Assembly: GCF_001424875.1 (NCBI RefSeq)
Contig: NZ_LMCT01000012.1
Location: 377,861 to 441,860 of the forward strand
Direction of reading: 5' to 3'
DNA: 64,000 nucleotides
From: Kitasatospora sp. Root107
Lineage (GTDB): Bacteria; Actinomycetota; Actinomycetes; Streptomycetales; Streptomycetaceae
This document shows, one piece after another, positions 49,751-58,616 of this stretch; the first letter of the stretch is position 1, and every line of letters begins with the position of its first letter. Made by a program: the position numbers and the translations under genes. The notes beneath the pieces are model-generated. The model ran no database searches and was not told the origin of the DNA. It saw only the letters and a list, made by a program, of their open reading frames with translations.

Positions 49751-52716
49751 CGACGGGAGCTCCTGGCGGCGTTGCGGTGGATGGTCAGCCGCGAACGCGG
49801 CGGGGCAGGCGGCTCCGGGACCGGCTTGGCCATCAGGTCGGGCGCCGGTGCCGGGGTCAACTCGACCACCGGGATGGACGGTTGCAGCGCCGAGAGGTCG
49901 AGCGGACGCCCGGAGGCCTCCAGTGCGATCGCCCACAGGCCCTGGTCGGCCGGGTGCAGCGGGGCCGCCGATCGGTAGCCGGTCTGCGGGTCCAGGTAGG
50001 TCAGGGTGTCACCGGAGACGAACGCGTTCCAGGTGTGCGAACGGCCGTACTCGTCCAGCGTGAGCAGCACCGCCTGGGTGCCGGAGCCGCACCGCCTGAG
50101 CACCTCGGCGAGCTGCCCGAGGGCATCCGAACCGTAGCCCAAGTCCTTGAACTGGGTGCCGAGTTCACGCTCCGCACGGTCCCGCCCGCCGAACTCGCCG
50201 GCCGGGCCGTCGGGCAGCCGGGGCGCCCCGCAGGTGGTGTTGCCGAGGTAGCTGTCCAGCGCGGACAGCGCCAGGTCGATCCCGTTGTTGGCCCGGCCCG
50301 GCTCGCCGAAGCCGCCGCCGTTCAGCGCCTCCGGCCAGTCGCCGAAGCGCGGGTCCGGGTGGACCGAGGGCAGGCCCTCGGCGTCGCGCGGCACCCGCCG
50401 CTCGACCTCGGCCTGGTGCGCCGGGTCGACCGGACCCAGGCCGCCACCGGTCTCGTACGGGCGGCCGTCCGCGATGATCCGGGGGCGCGGTCGCTCGCCC
50501 GGCTGCTCGGGTGCGGTGCGCCGGTAGGAGTGGGCGATCAGGAACATCGCGGCCACCGGGGCGGCCTGCAGCGGGCTGGCCAGGCTCTCGCCGTCCCGGC
50601 GGCGGACCTCGGGCGGCACCTCGAAGGCGCGCAGCGGCACCGGCCCGACCGCGTAGGCACCGGCCGAACCGGGCTGCGCGGGAAGCGGGTTGGGCACCAG
50701 GCCGACCACCGGCGGCGCACCGGCCGGGCGGCCCGGGCCCGCGCCATGGGCACCGGCGCCCGGCTGGCCACCCACGGCGCCGACCGCTCCGACCACACCC
50801 GCCTGACCACCTGCCGCGCCGGAGGCCCCGGCAGCGCCGGGCGTACCGACCGCACCGGGCGTACCGGACGCCACCGGAGCCGACGGCGCTGCGGCCACCG
50901 GAGCAGCCGGGGCGGCCCCCGCCGGCGGGGGCGCCATCGGCGGCGCACCGGCCGGGACGCCGGGAGTGCCGCCACCGACCGGGCCGGGCCCGGACGAGGG
51001 ACCGCCACCGCCCGGCATCGGCGCCTCGGCGCCGTGCCCACGGCCGACGCCCACCGGAGCCGACGAACCGTCACCGAAGACCGGACCCACCGTCACCGGC
51101 GACGGTGCGACCGCCACCGAGTCGGTCCGGACCGAGGCCGGGCCGTGGTGCACCGGGGCGGCCGGAGCCGACTCATAGCCGTAGTCGTAGTCGTAGTCCA
51201 CCGAGACGGTCGGGCGCTGCGGGCCGTAGCCGCCGGACTGGGCGGCCTCCGAACGGTGCGACGGGCTGCTGGTACCCCAGCCGTCGTTGCTGCCGTACCC
51301 GCTGCTGTGGCCACCACCGCCGTGACCGCCACCGCCGTAGCCACCGCCGTAGCCACCGCTCTGGCCGCTCAACGGCGCCTCGGCCTGCACCGAGGCCGCC
51401 AGCGGCCCGGCCTGCACCTCGACCTGGGCGTGCGGGCCCTTGCCGTTGGCGCTGTGTTCCTTCAGCTCGATGTCCGCGTCCACGCCGCCCGGGCCGACCT
51501 GCAGGTCGACCCCGACCCCGCCGAGGTGCACCCCGACGCCCGCGTCCGGCTTGGCCGGACCGTGCACCGTGGCGCCGCGGTCGTCCACCATCACCGGCCG
51601 CCCGTGGGAGTCGGTGACCAGCTGACCGTTCGCGTCCACCTTGGCGACGTGGCCGTCCGTGCCGCGGACCGGCGCACCGTTCTGGTCCAGCACCACGACC
51701 TCGCCGTCGGTGCCGACCAGCGGCCTGCCGTCGTGGCCGAGCGCCACCGAGACCCCGGCGGCCGCTATCAGGCCGCCGGCTCCGACCAGCGCCAGCCCGC
51801 CGTGACCGTCCCGCAGCGGCTTGCCGTCCGCGCCGACCGCCAGGCCGACCACCGGCTTGCCGTCCTGGCCGACCACCAGGGCGTTGCCGTCCGCGCCGAG
51901 CACCGGCCTGCCCTGCTCGTCCCTGGCGACCGTGACGCCCTCGACGCCCTGCACCTGCTTGCCCTGCTCGTCGACCAGCACCGGCTTGCCCTGGGCATCG
52001 GTCATCAGGCGGCCGTGCCGGTCGACGGCCGCCGACAGCGTCCGGACCTTGGCCACCGCACGCCCGCCGAGCAGCGCACCGGCGACCGCACCGGCCGCCC
52101 CGGCGGCTCGGGCGGGTGCGTACCCGTCGGCCTGCGCGATCCGCTCCAGCGTGGTGACGGCGGGCTCCTTCAGCGCCTGCTGAAGGCCCTCCTGCATCTC
52201 CCGGCCGAGCTCCTCCAGCAGATGGCCGACCTTGTGCTTGGCCAGCTGCACCGCGATCAGCTCGCCGGCCCCGACCACCACGTCGGCCACCACGTCGCCG
52301 AGCACGCCGAGCGCGGCGTGCGCCACCGCCTCCACCTTCTGGGCGAGCTTGATCTCCTCGGCCAGCTCGGTCAGCGCCGAGATGATCTCCGCCTTGCACG
52401 AGTCCACCGCACCGGCGGCCCGCTCGAAGGCGGCGCCGACCAGCTCGGCGGCGGTCTGCGCGTCGTCCAGGCTGCCCCGGCCACCGCCCGCGAAGCCGCG
52501 CCAGTGCGCGGCGAACGCCTCCACCGAACTCCCGGAGTTCTCGCCGGTGACGCGCTGCGCCGAGTCCCCGCCCCGGCGGCTGAGCTGCTCCGCCTCGGCG
52601 CCGAACTCCCGCCAAACGCCCGCCGCACGGCGCAGGCCCTCTTCGTCGGCCTGCGGCCACTCATGGCCCAACCTGGCCAGTACGGGGACGAGTTCCTCGG
52701 GCACGCTTCGGGACAC
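49747..52716 (-). CDS. Polymorphic toxin-like protein with papain-fold (glutamine-deamidase) C-terminus, catalytic Cys lost
   Basis: A 989-residue multi-domain protein: a helical, WXG/LXG-like N-terminus (1-220); about ten D-x-x-G-[KR]-P-V type short repeats (about 229-390); Gly/His/Ser- and Pro/Ala/Gly-rich linkers; then (about 790-945) a Tox-PL-like domain. Known relatives begin this domain with a catalytic Cys in NNC-x-D-C; here it is RANNGIDLALS, with Gly812 at that place. His894 (RSHTWNAF) and Asp909 (YLDPQTG) remain. Active toxins of this type deamidate or cleave a host protein; this one may be inactive or work differently. GTG 52716 has GGAAGGAGG upstream. The WXG100-like gene precedes it and the SUKH gene follows. 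Confidence 0.82.
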   Translation of the reverse strand: MSRSVPEELVPVLARLGHEWPQADEEGLRRAAGVWREFGAEAEQLSRRGGDSAQRVTGENSGSSVEAFAAHWRGFAGGGRGSLDDAQTAAELVGAAFERAAGAVDSCKAEIISALTELAEEIKLAQKVEAVAHAALGVLGDVVADVVVGAGELIAVQLAKHKVGHLLEELGREMQEGLQQALKEPAVTTLERIAQADGYAPARAAGAAGAVAGALLGGRAVAKVRTLSAAVDRHGRLMTDAQGKPVLVDEQGKQVQGVEGVTVARDEQGRPVLGADGNALVVGQDGKPVVGLAVGADGKPLRDGHGGLALVGAGGLIAAAGVSVALGHDGRPLVGTDGEVVVLDQNGAPVRGTDGHVAKVDANGQLVTDSHGRPVMVDDRGATVHGPAKPDAGVGVHLGGVGVDLQVGPGGVDADIELKEHSANGKGPHAQVEVQAGPLAASVQAEAPLSGQSGGYGGGYGGGGHGGGGHSSGYGSNDGWGTSSPSHRSEAAQSGGYGPQRPTVSVDYDYDYGYESAPAAPVHHGPASVRTDSVAVAPSPVTVGPVFGDGSSAPVGVGRGHGAEAPMPGGGGPSSGPGPVGGGTPGVPAGAPPMAPPPAGAAPAAPVAAAPSAPVASGTPGAVGTPGAAGASGAAGGQAGVVGAVGAVGGQPGAGAHGAGPGRPAGAPPVVGLVPNPLPAQPGSAGAYAVGPVPLRAFEVPPEVRRRDGESLASPLQAAPVAAMFLIAHSYRRTAPEQPGERPRPRIIADGRPYETGGGLGPVDPAHQAEVERRVPRDAEGLPSVHPDPRFGDWPEALNGGGFGEPGRANNGIDLALSALDSYLGNTTCGAPRLPDGPAGEFGGRDRAERELGTQFKDLGYGSDALGQLAEVLRRCGSGTQAVLLTLDEYGRSHTWNAFVSGDTLTYLDPQTGYRSAAPLHPADQGLWAIALEASGRPLDLSALQPSIPVVELTPAPAPDLMAKPVPEPPAPPRSRLTIHRNAARSSRR

Positions 52717-52807
52717 CAGGCCCCTCCTTCCGGGTTCTGCGGGGACGGACAGCAAGGCGACGGACAGCAACACGTACGGACGGGCCGCCGTGGTTCCCGA
52801 CGGGGCG

Positions 52808-53155
52808 TCAGATCACCGGAGGTCTGCCCGCGTCCGCCTTCGCCAGATCGGCGCTCACCTCGCCGTCGGCCCGGTCGACCGACTCTGCCATCGTGTGCAG
52901 CCCGGCGCCGATCCCGCCGAGGCGGTCGGCCAGCCCGTTCAGCCCGGCCAGCAACATGCCCTGCGCCTCGGTGTACGCCGTGCCGAACCCACTGCCGGGC
53001 TGGTCGCCGCCCCACGGCGTGCCGAGTCCGGCCAGGCCCTGGTCCAGGGCCTGCGCGGCCCGGGCGAAATCGTTCGAGATCTTCTCGAACTCCCGCCCCT
53101 CACCGCGTACTTCCCATGGCTTGATCAGGAACTCGCCCGCGCCACCGTTACTCAT
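52808..53155 (-). CDS. WXG100/ESAT-6-like protein
   Basis: A 115-residue helical-hairpin protein with WGG at the turn (LGTPWGGDQPGSGFGTAYTE) between helices such as EKISNDFARAAQALDQGLAG and LLAGLNGLADRLGGIGAGLH. This is the ESX (type VII secretion) partner or substrate fold. It lies 91 bases upstream of the toxin-like gene on the same strand, so the pair looks like a T7SS-exported toxin and its partner. The usual C-terminal YxxxD/E signal is not obvious. No signal peptide, as is normal for the family. Confidence 0.8.
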   Translation of the reverse strand: MSNGGAGEFLIKPWEVRGEGREFEKISNDFARAAQALDQGLAGLGTPWGGDQPGSGFGTAYTEAQGMLLAGLNGLADRLGGIGAGLHTMAESVDRADGEVSADLAKADAGRPPVI

Positions 53156-53301
53156 CCGCCCACTCCCCCAGAGCCCCCGTGCAGATACCTGGCCGCCATC
53201 CTAGAGGCAGCGCACGCCACCGTCGCAGGGCCCGTCCGGGTTTCTCACCGCAACTTCACCGGCCGCCGGGGCCGTCACCGGAGGACACCGGCGCCAGGCC
53301 A

Positions 53302-53307
53302 TACCCT
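53302..53307 (+). promoter_or_regulatory. -10-like hexamer, leaderless cysteine-rich-protein mRNA
   Basis: TACCCT ends six bases before GTG 53314, which has no ribosome-binding site. Confidence 0.4.
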
Positions 53308-53313
53308 TGACCG

Positions 53314-54168
53314 GTGGCAGCAGACAGCAAGAAGACCAGTACGAAGAAGTCCAAGGACAAGAAGAGCGGCACGATCGACCTCGCGATGCCGACCATGCGG
53401 CCCGAGGTCCCGCTCGACTTCGCCCGGGCCTGGGTCGAGTTCGCCGACCCCGGCGACGAGGAGCAGGTCTTCCGCTGCGACCTGACCTGGCTCACCTCGC
53501 GCTGGAACTGCATCTTCGGCCGCGGCTGCCAGGGCATCCGCCCTGGCCGGGGCGAGTCGGACGGCTGCTGCACGCTCGGCGCGCACTACTCCGACGAGGA
53601 CGACGAGCAGCGGGTGATCGGCCACGCCGCCCGGCTGACCCCGGAGATCTGGGAGAACCACGCGCACGGCACCGACGCCAAGGGCCGGATCAAGGTCGAC
53701 GGCGGCATCACCATGCTCGACGAGGACGGCGACCGCCAGACCCGCCGGGTGAACGGCGCCTGCCTGTTCCTGAACAGCCCCGGCTTCCCCGGCGGCGCGG
53801 GCTGCTCGCTGCACACCCTGGCCCTCAAGGAGGGCAAGGAGCCGCTGGAGACCAAGCCGGACGTCTGCTGGCAGCTCCCGGTCCGCCGGACCTACGACTG
53901 GATCGACCGCCCCGACGACACCCGCTACCTGCAGGTCACCATCGGCGAGTACGACCGCCGCGGCTGGGGCCCCGGCGGCCACGACCTGAACTGGTGGTGC
54001 ACCGGCAGCCCGGACGCCCACGAGGGCCCCGACCCGGTCTACGTCAGCTACCGCCCCGAACTCACCGAGCTGATGGGCCCCGAGGGCTACGCGGTGCTCG
54101 CCGAGCTCTGCGAGCAGCGGATCAAGGGCGGCATCACCGTCGCTCCGCACCCGGCCGACCCGAGCTGA
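53314..54168 (+). CDS. Cysteine-rich DUF3109-like putative metal-binding protein
   Basis: A 284-residue protein with a basic N-terminal head (residues 4-22, [12 protein letters not shown]) and then cysteines arranged as C...CIFGRGC..GCC..GAHY, ACLFLN...[25 protein letters not shown] and ELCEQ. This order, including the KP..C...P block, is that of the DUF3109/YkgJ-like zinc- or iron-chelating group, whose biochemical role is unknown. GTG 53314 is six bases after TACCCT, so probably leaderless. A palindromic repeat follows the stop. Monocistronic, divergent from the WXG100-like gene. Confidence 0.72.
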   Translation: MAADSKKTSTKKSKDKKSGTIDLAMPTMRPEVPLDFARAWVEFADPGDEEQVFRCDLTWLTSRWNCIFGRGCQGIRPGRGESDGCCTLGAHYSDEDDEQRVIGHAARLTPEIWENHAHGTDAKGRIKVDGGITMLDEDGDRQTRRVNGACLFLNSPGFPGGAGCSLHTLALKEGKEPLETKPDVCWQLPVRRTYDWIDRPDDTRYLQVTIGEYDRRGWGPGGHDLNWWCTGSPDAHEGPDPVYVSYRPELTELMGPEGYAVLAELCEQRIKGGITVAPHPADPS

Positions 54169-54185
54169 GGCTCGCTGCCCAAGCG

Positions 54186-54343
54186 TGCACCATCCAGGGG
54201 CTCGGGGAACTGCGACGCCGACCTCGAAACAGGTTGATCCCTGCGTAGCTGGTCAGGCACTTTCGCAGTGACCCACGCGCCAGATCTCCTCGCCCACGCG
54301 GCGGAGCCGCAAGTCAGCAGAGCCCCGAGCCCCTGGTGGTGCA
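54186..54343. repeat. Palindromic dispersed repeat, long copy C (158 bp)
   Basis: Left end TGCACCATCCAGGGGCTCGG is inverted at the right (CCCCGAGCCCCTGGTGGTGCA region, 54323-54343). It contains both the core of copies A and D (AACTGCGACGCCGACCTC, GGTCAGGCACTTTCGC, GCGCCAGATCTCCTCGC) and the CCACGCGGCGGAGCCGC block of copy B, so it is the fullest form. Confidence 0.9.
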
Positions 54344-54365
54344 TGGCCGAACTCCTGCAAAGGGG

Positions 54366-55529
54366 TTACTTGTCGATGTCGCCGACCACGAAGAACATCG
54401 AGCCCAGGATCGCCACCATGTCCGCGACCAGCGTCCCGGGCAGCAGCTCGGTCAGTGCCTGGATGTTGTTGTAGGACGCCGAGCGCAGCTTGAGCCGCCA
54501 CGGGGTCTTGTCGCCGCGCGAGACCAGGTAGTAGCCGTTGATGCCGAGCGGGTTCTCGGTCCAGGCGTAGGTGGCGCCCTCGGGGGCCTTGAGCACCTTG
54601 GGCAGCCGCAGGTTGACCGGGCCGGGCGGCAGCTCGGCCAGTCGGTCGAGGCAGGCGTCGGCCAGGTCGAGCGAGTTGACGGCCTGTTCGAGCAGGCACT
54701 CGAACCGGGCCAGGCAGTCGCCCTCCTGCCGGGTGACCACCCGGAGCACGTCCTGCAGCTCGCCGTACGCCAGATAGGGCTCGTCCCGGCGGAGGTCGAA
54801 GTCGACGCCGCTGGCCCGGGCGATCGGGCCGCTCGCGCCGTACGCCTTCACGTGCTCGGCGGAGAGCACCCCGACGTCGGCGGTCCTGGCCCGGAAGATC
54901 TCGTTGCCGAGCACCAGGTCCTCGAAGACCGGCAGCTGCGAGCGGACCGAGGCGACCGCCGCTCTGACCCGGCCCAGCCAGCCGGCCGGCAGGTCCTCCT
55001 TCAGGCCGCCGACCCGGTTGAACATGTAGTGCATCCGGCCGCCGCTGGCCTCCTCCAGCACGTGCTGGAGCTCCTCGCGGCTGTGGAAGGCGTGGAAGAC
55101 CGGGGTGATCCCGCCGAGCTCCAGCGGGTACGAGCCGAGGAACATCAGGTGGTTGAGCACCCGGTTCAGCTCGGCCAGCATGGTGCGGATCCAGACCGCC
55201 CGCTCGGGCACCTCCATGCCGAGCATCCGCTCGACCGCGAGCACCACACCCAGCTCGTTGGAGAAGGCGGACAGCCAGTCGTGCCGGTTGGCCAGCATGA
55301 TGATCTGGCGGTAGTCGCGGGCCTCGAAGAGCTTCTCGGCCCCCCGGTGCATGTAGCCGATCACCGGCTCGGCGGCCACGATCCGCTCGCCGTCCAGCAC
55401 CAGCTTCAGCCGCAGCACACCGTGCGTGGAAGGGTGCTGCGGGCCGATGTTGAGCACCATGTCACTGGTGCCCAGCTCCCCGACAAGATTCTCCGCACCC
55501 GCGCCGACGCCGACCGTGGTCTCCCTCAT
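54366..55529 (-). CDS. nuoD: NADH-quinone oxidoreductase subunit D homologue (stand-alone)
   Basis: A 387-residue homologue of the 49-kDa complex I subunit that lines the quinone site. Blocks present are [76 protein letters not shown], and the C-terminal [20 protein letters not shown] and [18 protein letters not shown]. Essentially full length, but no other nuo genes are nearby, so it is a secondary, isolated copy like nuoD2 of S. coelicolor. ATG 55529 overlaps the methyltransferase stop (ATGA); an in-frame ATG at 55547 is possible. Confidence 0.93.
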   Translation of the reverse strand: MRETTVGVGAGAENLVGELGTSDMVLNIGPQHPSTHGVLRLKLVLDGERIVAAEPVIGYMHRGAEKLFEARDYRQIIMLANRHDWLSAFSNELGVVLAVERMLGMEVPERAVWIRTMLAELNRVLNHLMFLGSYPLELGGITPVFHAFHSREELQHVLEEASGGRMHYMFNRVGGLKEDLPAGWLGRVRAAVASVRSQLPVFEDLVLGNEIFRARTADVGVLSAEHVKAYGASGPIARASGVDFDLRRDEPYLAYGELQDVLRVVTRQEGDCLARFECLLEQAVNSLDLADACLDRLAELPPGPVNLRLPKVLKAPEGATYAWTENPLGINGYYLVSRGDKTPWRLKLRSASYNNIQALTELLPGTLVADMVAILGSMFFVVGDIDK

Positions 55530-56527
55530 GGGGTGAGAGTCTGCCATCCCGGCAGCCCCGCCAGGCTCTCCGGTACCGGCATCCGGACAGCCTGGGCCAG
55601 CCAGCCGAAACCGCCGAGCCCGGCGGGGTCGGTCAGCTCCGCCCCTTCACCTGCGCCGCCGAGCGCGCGCAGGTACGCCACCGGGTCGCTGGAGGCGAGC
55701 GCGAGCGGCGGCCGCGCGCCGTCCACCCCGAGCGCCCGGAGCGCCTCGCGCTGGGTTGTCCACAGGCTGTGGACACCGGGGACGGCCACCGCGTCCAGCG
55801 CCACGTGCGCGGTGAGATCACACGAACCGTCAGGAACCGGACGAACCTCCCTTCCCTCCCGAAACCCCGTCAGGGTCTCGAACAGCGGCCGGTCGGCGCG
55901 GGTGTGGGCGTAGTCCACCGCCACCGCGAGCCCGCGCTCCAGTGCTCCGACCGCCGCCGCCCAGGCCGCGTCCCGGGGACCGCCCAGCTCCACCCGAGGC
56001 CCCTCAGGCCACCACCGCGCGGCCCAGTCGGCGTCCGCCCGGTCGACCGGGTCGCCGAGCCGTTCGGTCCCGTCCGGCGCCACCTCCACGTACCGCAAGC
56101 CCTGTTCGTCCCGCTCCGCGCTGTCCAGCGGCACGTTGTCCAGCCACTCGTTGGCGAACAGCAGACCCGACACCCCGTCAGGTACCCGGTCCGTCCACAC
56201 CACCGACTCCGGCAGCCCGGCCGGCCGGTCGGCCAGCTCCACCGCGTACGGGCGCAGCCGCCCGGCCAGTTCCGGGCCGACCGCCGCCAGTACGCCGGCC
56301 AGCAGCTCGCCCCGGCCGGCCCCGACGTCCACCAGGGCCAGCTCCTCGGGGTGGCCGAGCGCGGCATCCACCTCCGTCAGGAGGCGGGTGACCGCTCCGG
56401 CGTACCTCGGCGAGGCGTGCACCGAGGTCCTGAAGTGCCCCGCCGGGCCCTCCGGCCTGCGGTAGAACCCGCCGTCCGCCCCGTACAACGCCTGCTCCAT
56501 GGCGGTCCGCCACCGCATCCAACTCAT
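55526..56527 (-). CDS. NDUFAF7/MidA-type SAM methyltransferase (DUF185)
   Basis: A 333-residue methyltransferase: [20 protein letters not shown] and [20 protein letters not shown] at the N-terminus, motif [20 protein letters not shown], then [20 protein letters not shown] and [20 protein letters not shown]. The same fold in eukaryotes, NDUFAF7, methylates an arginine of NDUFS2, the homologue of NuoD. Here the gene directly precedes, and overlaps, a nuoD, which supports the same enzyme-substrate pair in this bacterium. The start is ATG 56527, or ATG 56518 three codons later. Confidence 0.85.
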   Translation of the reverse strand: MSWMRWRTAMEQALYGADGGFYRRPEGPAGHFRTSVHASPRYAGAVTRLLTEVDAALGHPEELALVDVGAGRGELLAGVLAAVGPELAGRLRPYAVELADRPAGLPESVVWTDRVPDGVSGLLFANEWLDNVPLDSAERDEQGLRYVEVAPDGTERLGDPVDRADADWAARWWPEGPRVELGGPRDAAWAAAVGALERGLAVAVDYAHTRADRPLFETLTGFREGREVRPVPDGSCDLTAHVALDAVAVPGVHSLWTTQREALRALGVDGARPPLALASSDPVAYLRALGGAGEGAELTDPAGLGGFGWLAQAVRMPVPESLAGLPGWQTLTP

Positions 56528-56620
56528 GCCCCGGACGTTACCGGCGTCACGTCGGCTCTCCACCCTGCGGAGTAGGACGGATCGCTCTCCCGGCGGACCT
56601 TTCCACTGCCCTGGGGTGCC

Positions 56621-56626
56621 TAGGCT
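56621..56626 (+). promoter_or_regulatory. -10 element of leaderless histidine-kinase mRNA
   Basis: TAGGCT, the streptomycete consensus -10, ends six bases before GTG 56633, so the start codon is probably at the 5-prime end of the mRNA. Confidence 0.6.
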
Positions 56627-56632
56627 TGAGCT

Positions 56633-57832
56633 GTGCACCGACTCAACGCCTGGTTCCGCCGTCACCCCATGGTGGTCGACTCCGCCTGGGCGCTGCTGCT
56701 TGCCTTGATGGCCCTGATCTCCGCCGCCGACAACCAGTCGGGCTGGCAGCAGGACGCCGCCTACGTCCTGGGCGGTCTGGTCGCCGGGATGATGGTGTTC
56801 CGGCGGAAGCACCCGAGCGCGACCACGGTCGCCGCGGTGGTCCTCGGCCTGAGCCAGGTGGCGGCCGGCGTCGAGCCCGGCGCGGAGAGCATCGCCTATC
56901 TGGTGTTCGCGTACACCGGCGCGGCCTACGGGTCGGTGTGGACGTCCCGGCTGGCCCTCGGGGCCGGCCTGGCGGCCGGGCCGCTGACCGTGGCGCGGTT
57001 CCTCGACCGGAGCTCCGGCTCGATCACCGGTGCCCCGCAGGCGGTTTTCTTCGCCGTGCTGATGTCCACCCCCTTCGTGCTCTGCTGGGCCTGGGGCCGG
57101 CTCACCCGGGTCCGCCGGGCGTACCTGACCGAGCTGGAGGACCGGGCCGCCCGGCTGGAGCGCGAGCGCGGCGCCCAGGCCAAGATCGCGGTCGCGGCGG
57201 AGCGGGCCCGGATCGCCCGCGAGCTGCACGACGTGGTGGCGCACAACGTCTCGGTGATGATCGTTCAGGCCGACGGCGCCGCCTACGTGCTGGACAACTC
57301 CCCTCAGCAGGCCAAGGAGGCGCTCTCCACCATCGCCTCGACGGGCCGTCAGGCGCTGGTCGAGATGCGCCGGCTGCTCGGCGTGCTGCGCACCACCGAC
57401 ACCACCGAGGAGTACGTCCCGCAGCCCGGTGTGGCCGAGCTGCCCGAGCTGCTCGACCAGGTCCGTACGGCCGGTCTGCCGGTCGACTTCGACAGCGCAG
57501 GGGAGCCCCAGGAGCTGCCCCGCGGCGTCGAACTGACGGTGTACCGGATCGTCCAGGAGGCGCTCACCAACGTCCGCAAGCACGGCGGCCCGGACGTCCG
57601 GGCCCGGGTCGCGGTGGACTTCCGCGACCGCGAGCTGGAGGTGCTGATCGAGGACGACGGCCGGGGCTCCACCGACGACCAGCTGACGGTCGGTGGTGAC
57701 GACGGCCCCGGGCATGGTCTGATCGGCATGCGGGAGCGGGTCGGCATGGTCAGCGGGAGCCTCGACATCGGGCCCCGGCCCGGCGGGGGCTTCCGGATCC
57801 GCGCGGTACTTCCCCTCAAGACCATCAAGTAA
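56633..57832 (+). CDS. Sensor histidine kinase (NarL/HisKA_3 type)
   Basis: A 399-residue membrane kinase. Residues 1-165 hold about five transmembrane segments. A coiled linker (about 165-190) leads to the HisKA_3 helix with phospho-acceptor His199 in [17 protein letters not shown]. The HATPase domain has [15 protein letters not shown] (N box), [12 protein letters not shown] (G1) and [11 protein letters not shown] (G2). No large sensory domain is seen, so the signal is sensed in or at the membrane. GTG 56633 is likely leaderless. The response regulator gene follows 10 bases after the stop, in one operon. Confidence 0.93.
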   Translation: MHRLNAWFRRHPMVVDSAWALLLALMALISAADNQSGWQQDAAYVLGGLVAGMMVFRRKHPSATTVAAVVLGLSQVAAGVEPGAESIAYLVFAYTGAAYGSVWTSRLALGAGLAAGPLTVARFLDRSSGSITGAPQAVFFAVLMSTPFVLCWAWGRLTRVRRAYLTELEDRAARLERERGAQAKIAVAAERARIARELHDVVAHNVSVMIVQADGAAYVLDNSPQQAKEALSTIASTGRQALVEMRRLLGVLRTTDTTEEYVPQPGVAELPELLDQVRTAGLPVDFDSAGEPQELPRGVELTVYRIVQEALTNVRKHGGPDVRARVAVDFRDRELEVLIEDDGRGSTDDQLTVGGDDGPGHGLIGMRERVGMVSGSLDIGPRPGGGFRIRAVLPLKTIK

Positions 57833-57842
57833 GGACTGCTCC

Positions 57843-58532
57843 GTGACCATCAGGGTGATGCTCGTCGACGACCAGGAACTGCTGCGCACCGGCTTCCGGA
57901 TGATCCTCCAGTCCCAGGGCGACATCGAGATCGCCGCCGAGGCCGGGGACGGTCAGCAGGCCCTCCAAGTTCTGGAGCACACCGAGGTCGACGTGATCCT
58001 GATGGACGTCCGGATGCCCCGGCTCGACGGCGTCCAGGCCACCCGCCGGATCTGCCTGACCGAGGACGGCGCCCCGCGCCCGGACGCCCCGCACGTGCTC
58101 ATCCTGACCACCTTCGACCTGGACGAGTACGCCTTCGCCGCACTCAAGGCGGGCGCCAGCGGCTTCCTGCTCAAGGACGTCCCGCCGGTCGAGCTGGTCG
58201 CCGCGATCCGCTCCGTGCACGCCGGGGACGCCGTGGTCGCCCCCACCACCACCCGCCGGATGATCGACCGCTTCGCCGAGGTCCTCCCGGTCCCCCGCTC
58301 CACCCCCGGCTCCCCCGTGCTGGCCCCGCTCACCGACCGCGAACGCGAGGTCTTCCTGCTGGTCGCCCAGGGCCTCTCGAACGGCGAGATCGCCACCAAG
58401 CTCACCCTCTCCGAAGCCACCGTCAAAACCCACGTCGGCCGGATCCTCGCCAAGCTCAACCTCCGCGACCGGGTCCAGGCCGTGGTCCTCGCCTACGAGG
58501 CCGGCCTGGTCCGCGCGGGCGCCGGGGAGTAG
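57843..58532 (+). CDS. NarL/LuxR-family response regulator
   Basis: A 229-residue regulator: receiver domain with LVDD acidic pair, phospho-acceptor Asp55 in [13 protein letters not shown], Thr in [11 protein letters not shown] and Lys in GFLLKDVPP. The C-terminal LuxR HTH is in [20 protein letters not shown] and [17 protein letters not shown]. It pairs with the preceding histidine kinase. AAGGA precedes GTG 57843. The target genes are not evident from the window. Confidence 0.95.
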   Translation: MTIRVMLVDDQELLRTGFRMILQSQGDIEIAAEAGDGQQALQVLEHTEVDVILMDVRMPRLDGVQATRRICLTEDGAPRPDAPHVLILTTFDLDEYAFAALKAGASGFLLKDVPPVELVAAIRSVHAGDAVVAPTTTRRMIDRFAEVLPVPRSTPGSPVLAPLTDREREVFLLVAQGLSNGEIATKLTLSEATVKTHVGRILAKLNLRDRVQAVVLAYEAGLVRAGAGE

Positions 58533-58616
58533 CCCGCCGCGCGCCCGGCCGTAGAATGGCGCGGTACGTCCGGTACCTGCAGAGGACTGGAACGGAAGTG
58601 AGGACGACGGCGAGCC

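Noticed and set aside
49777..53124. 1115-codon plus-strand frame opposite the toxin-like gene
   Set aside because: It is a shadow of the minus-strand gene, of low-complexity Arg/His/Gly composition, with no ribosome-binding site or domain.
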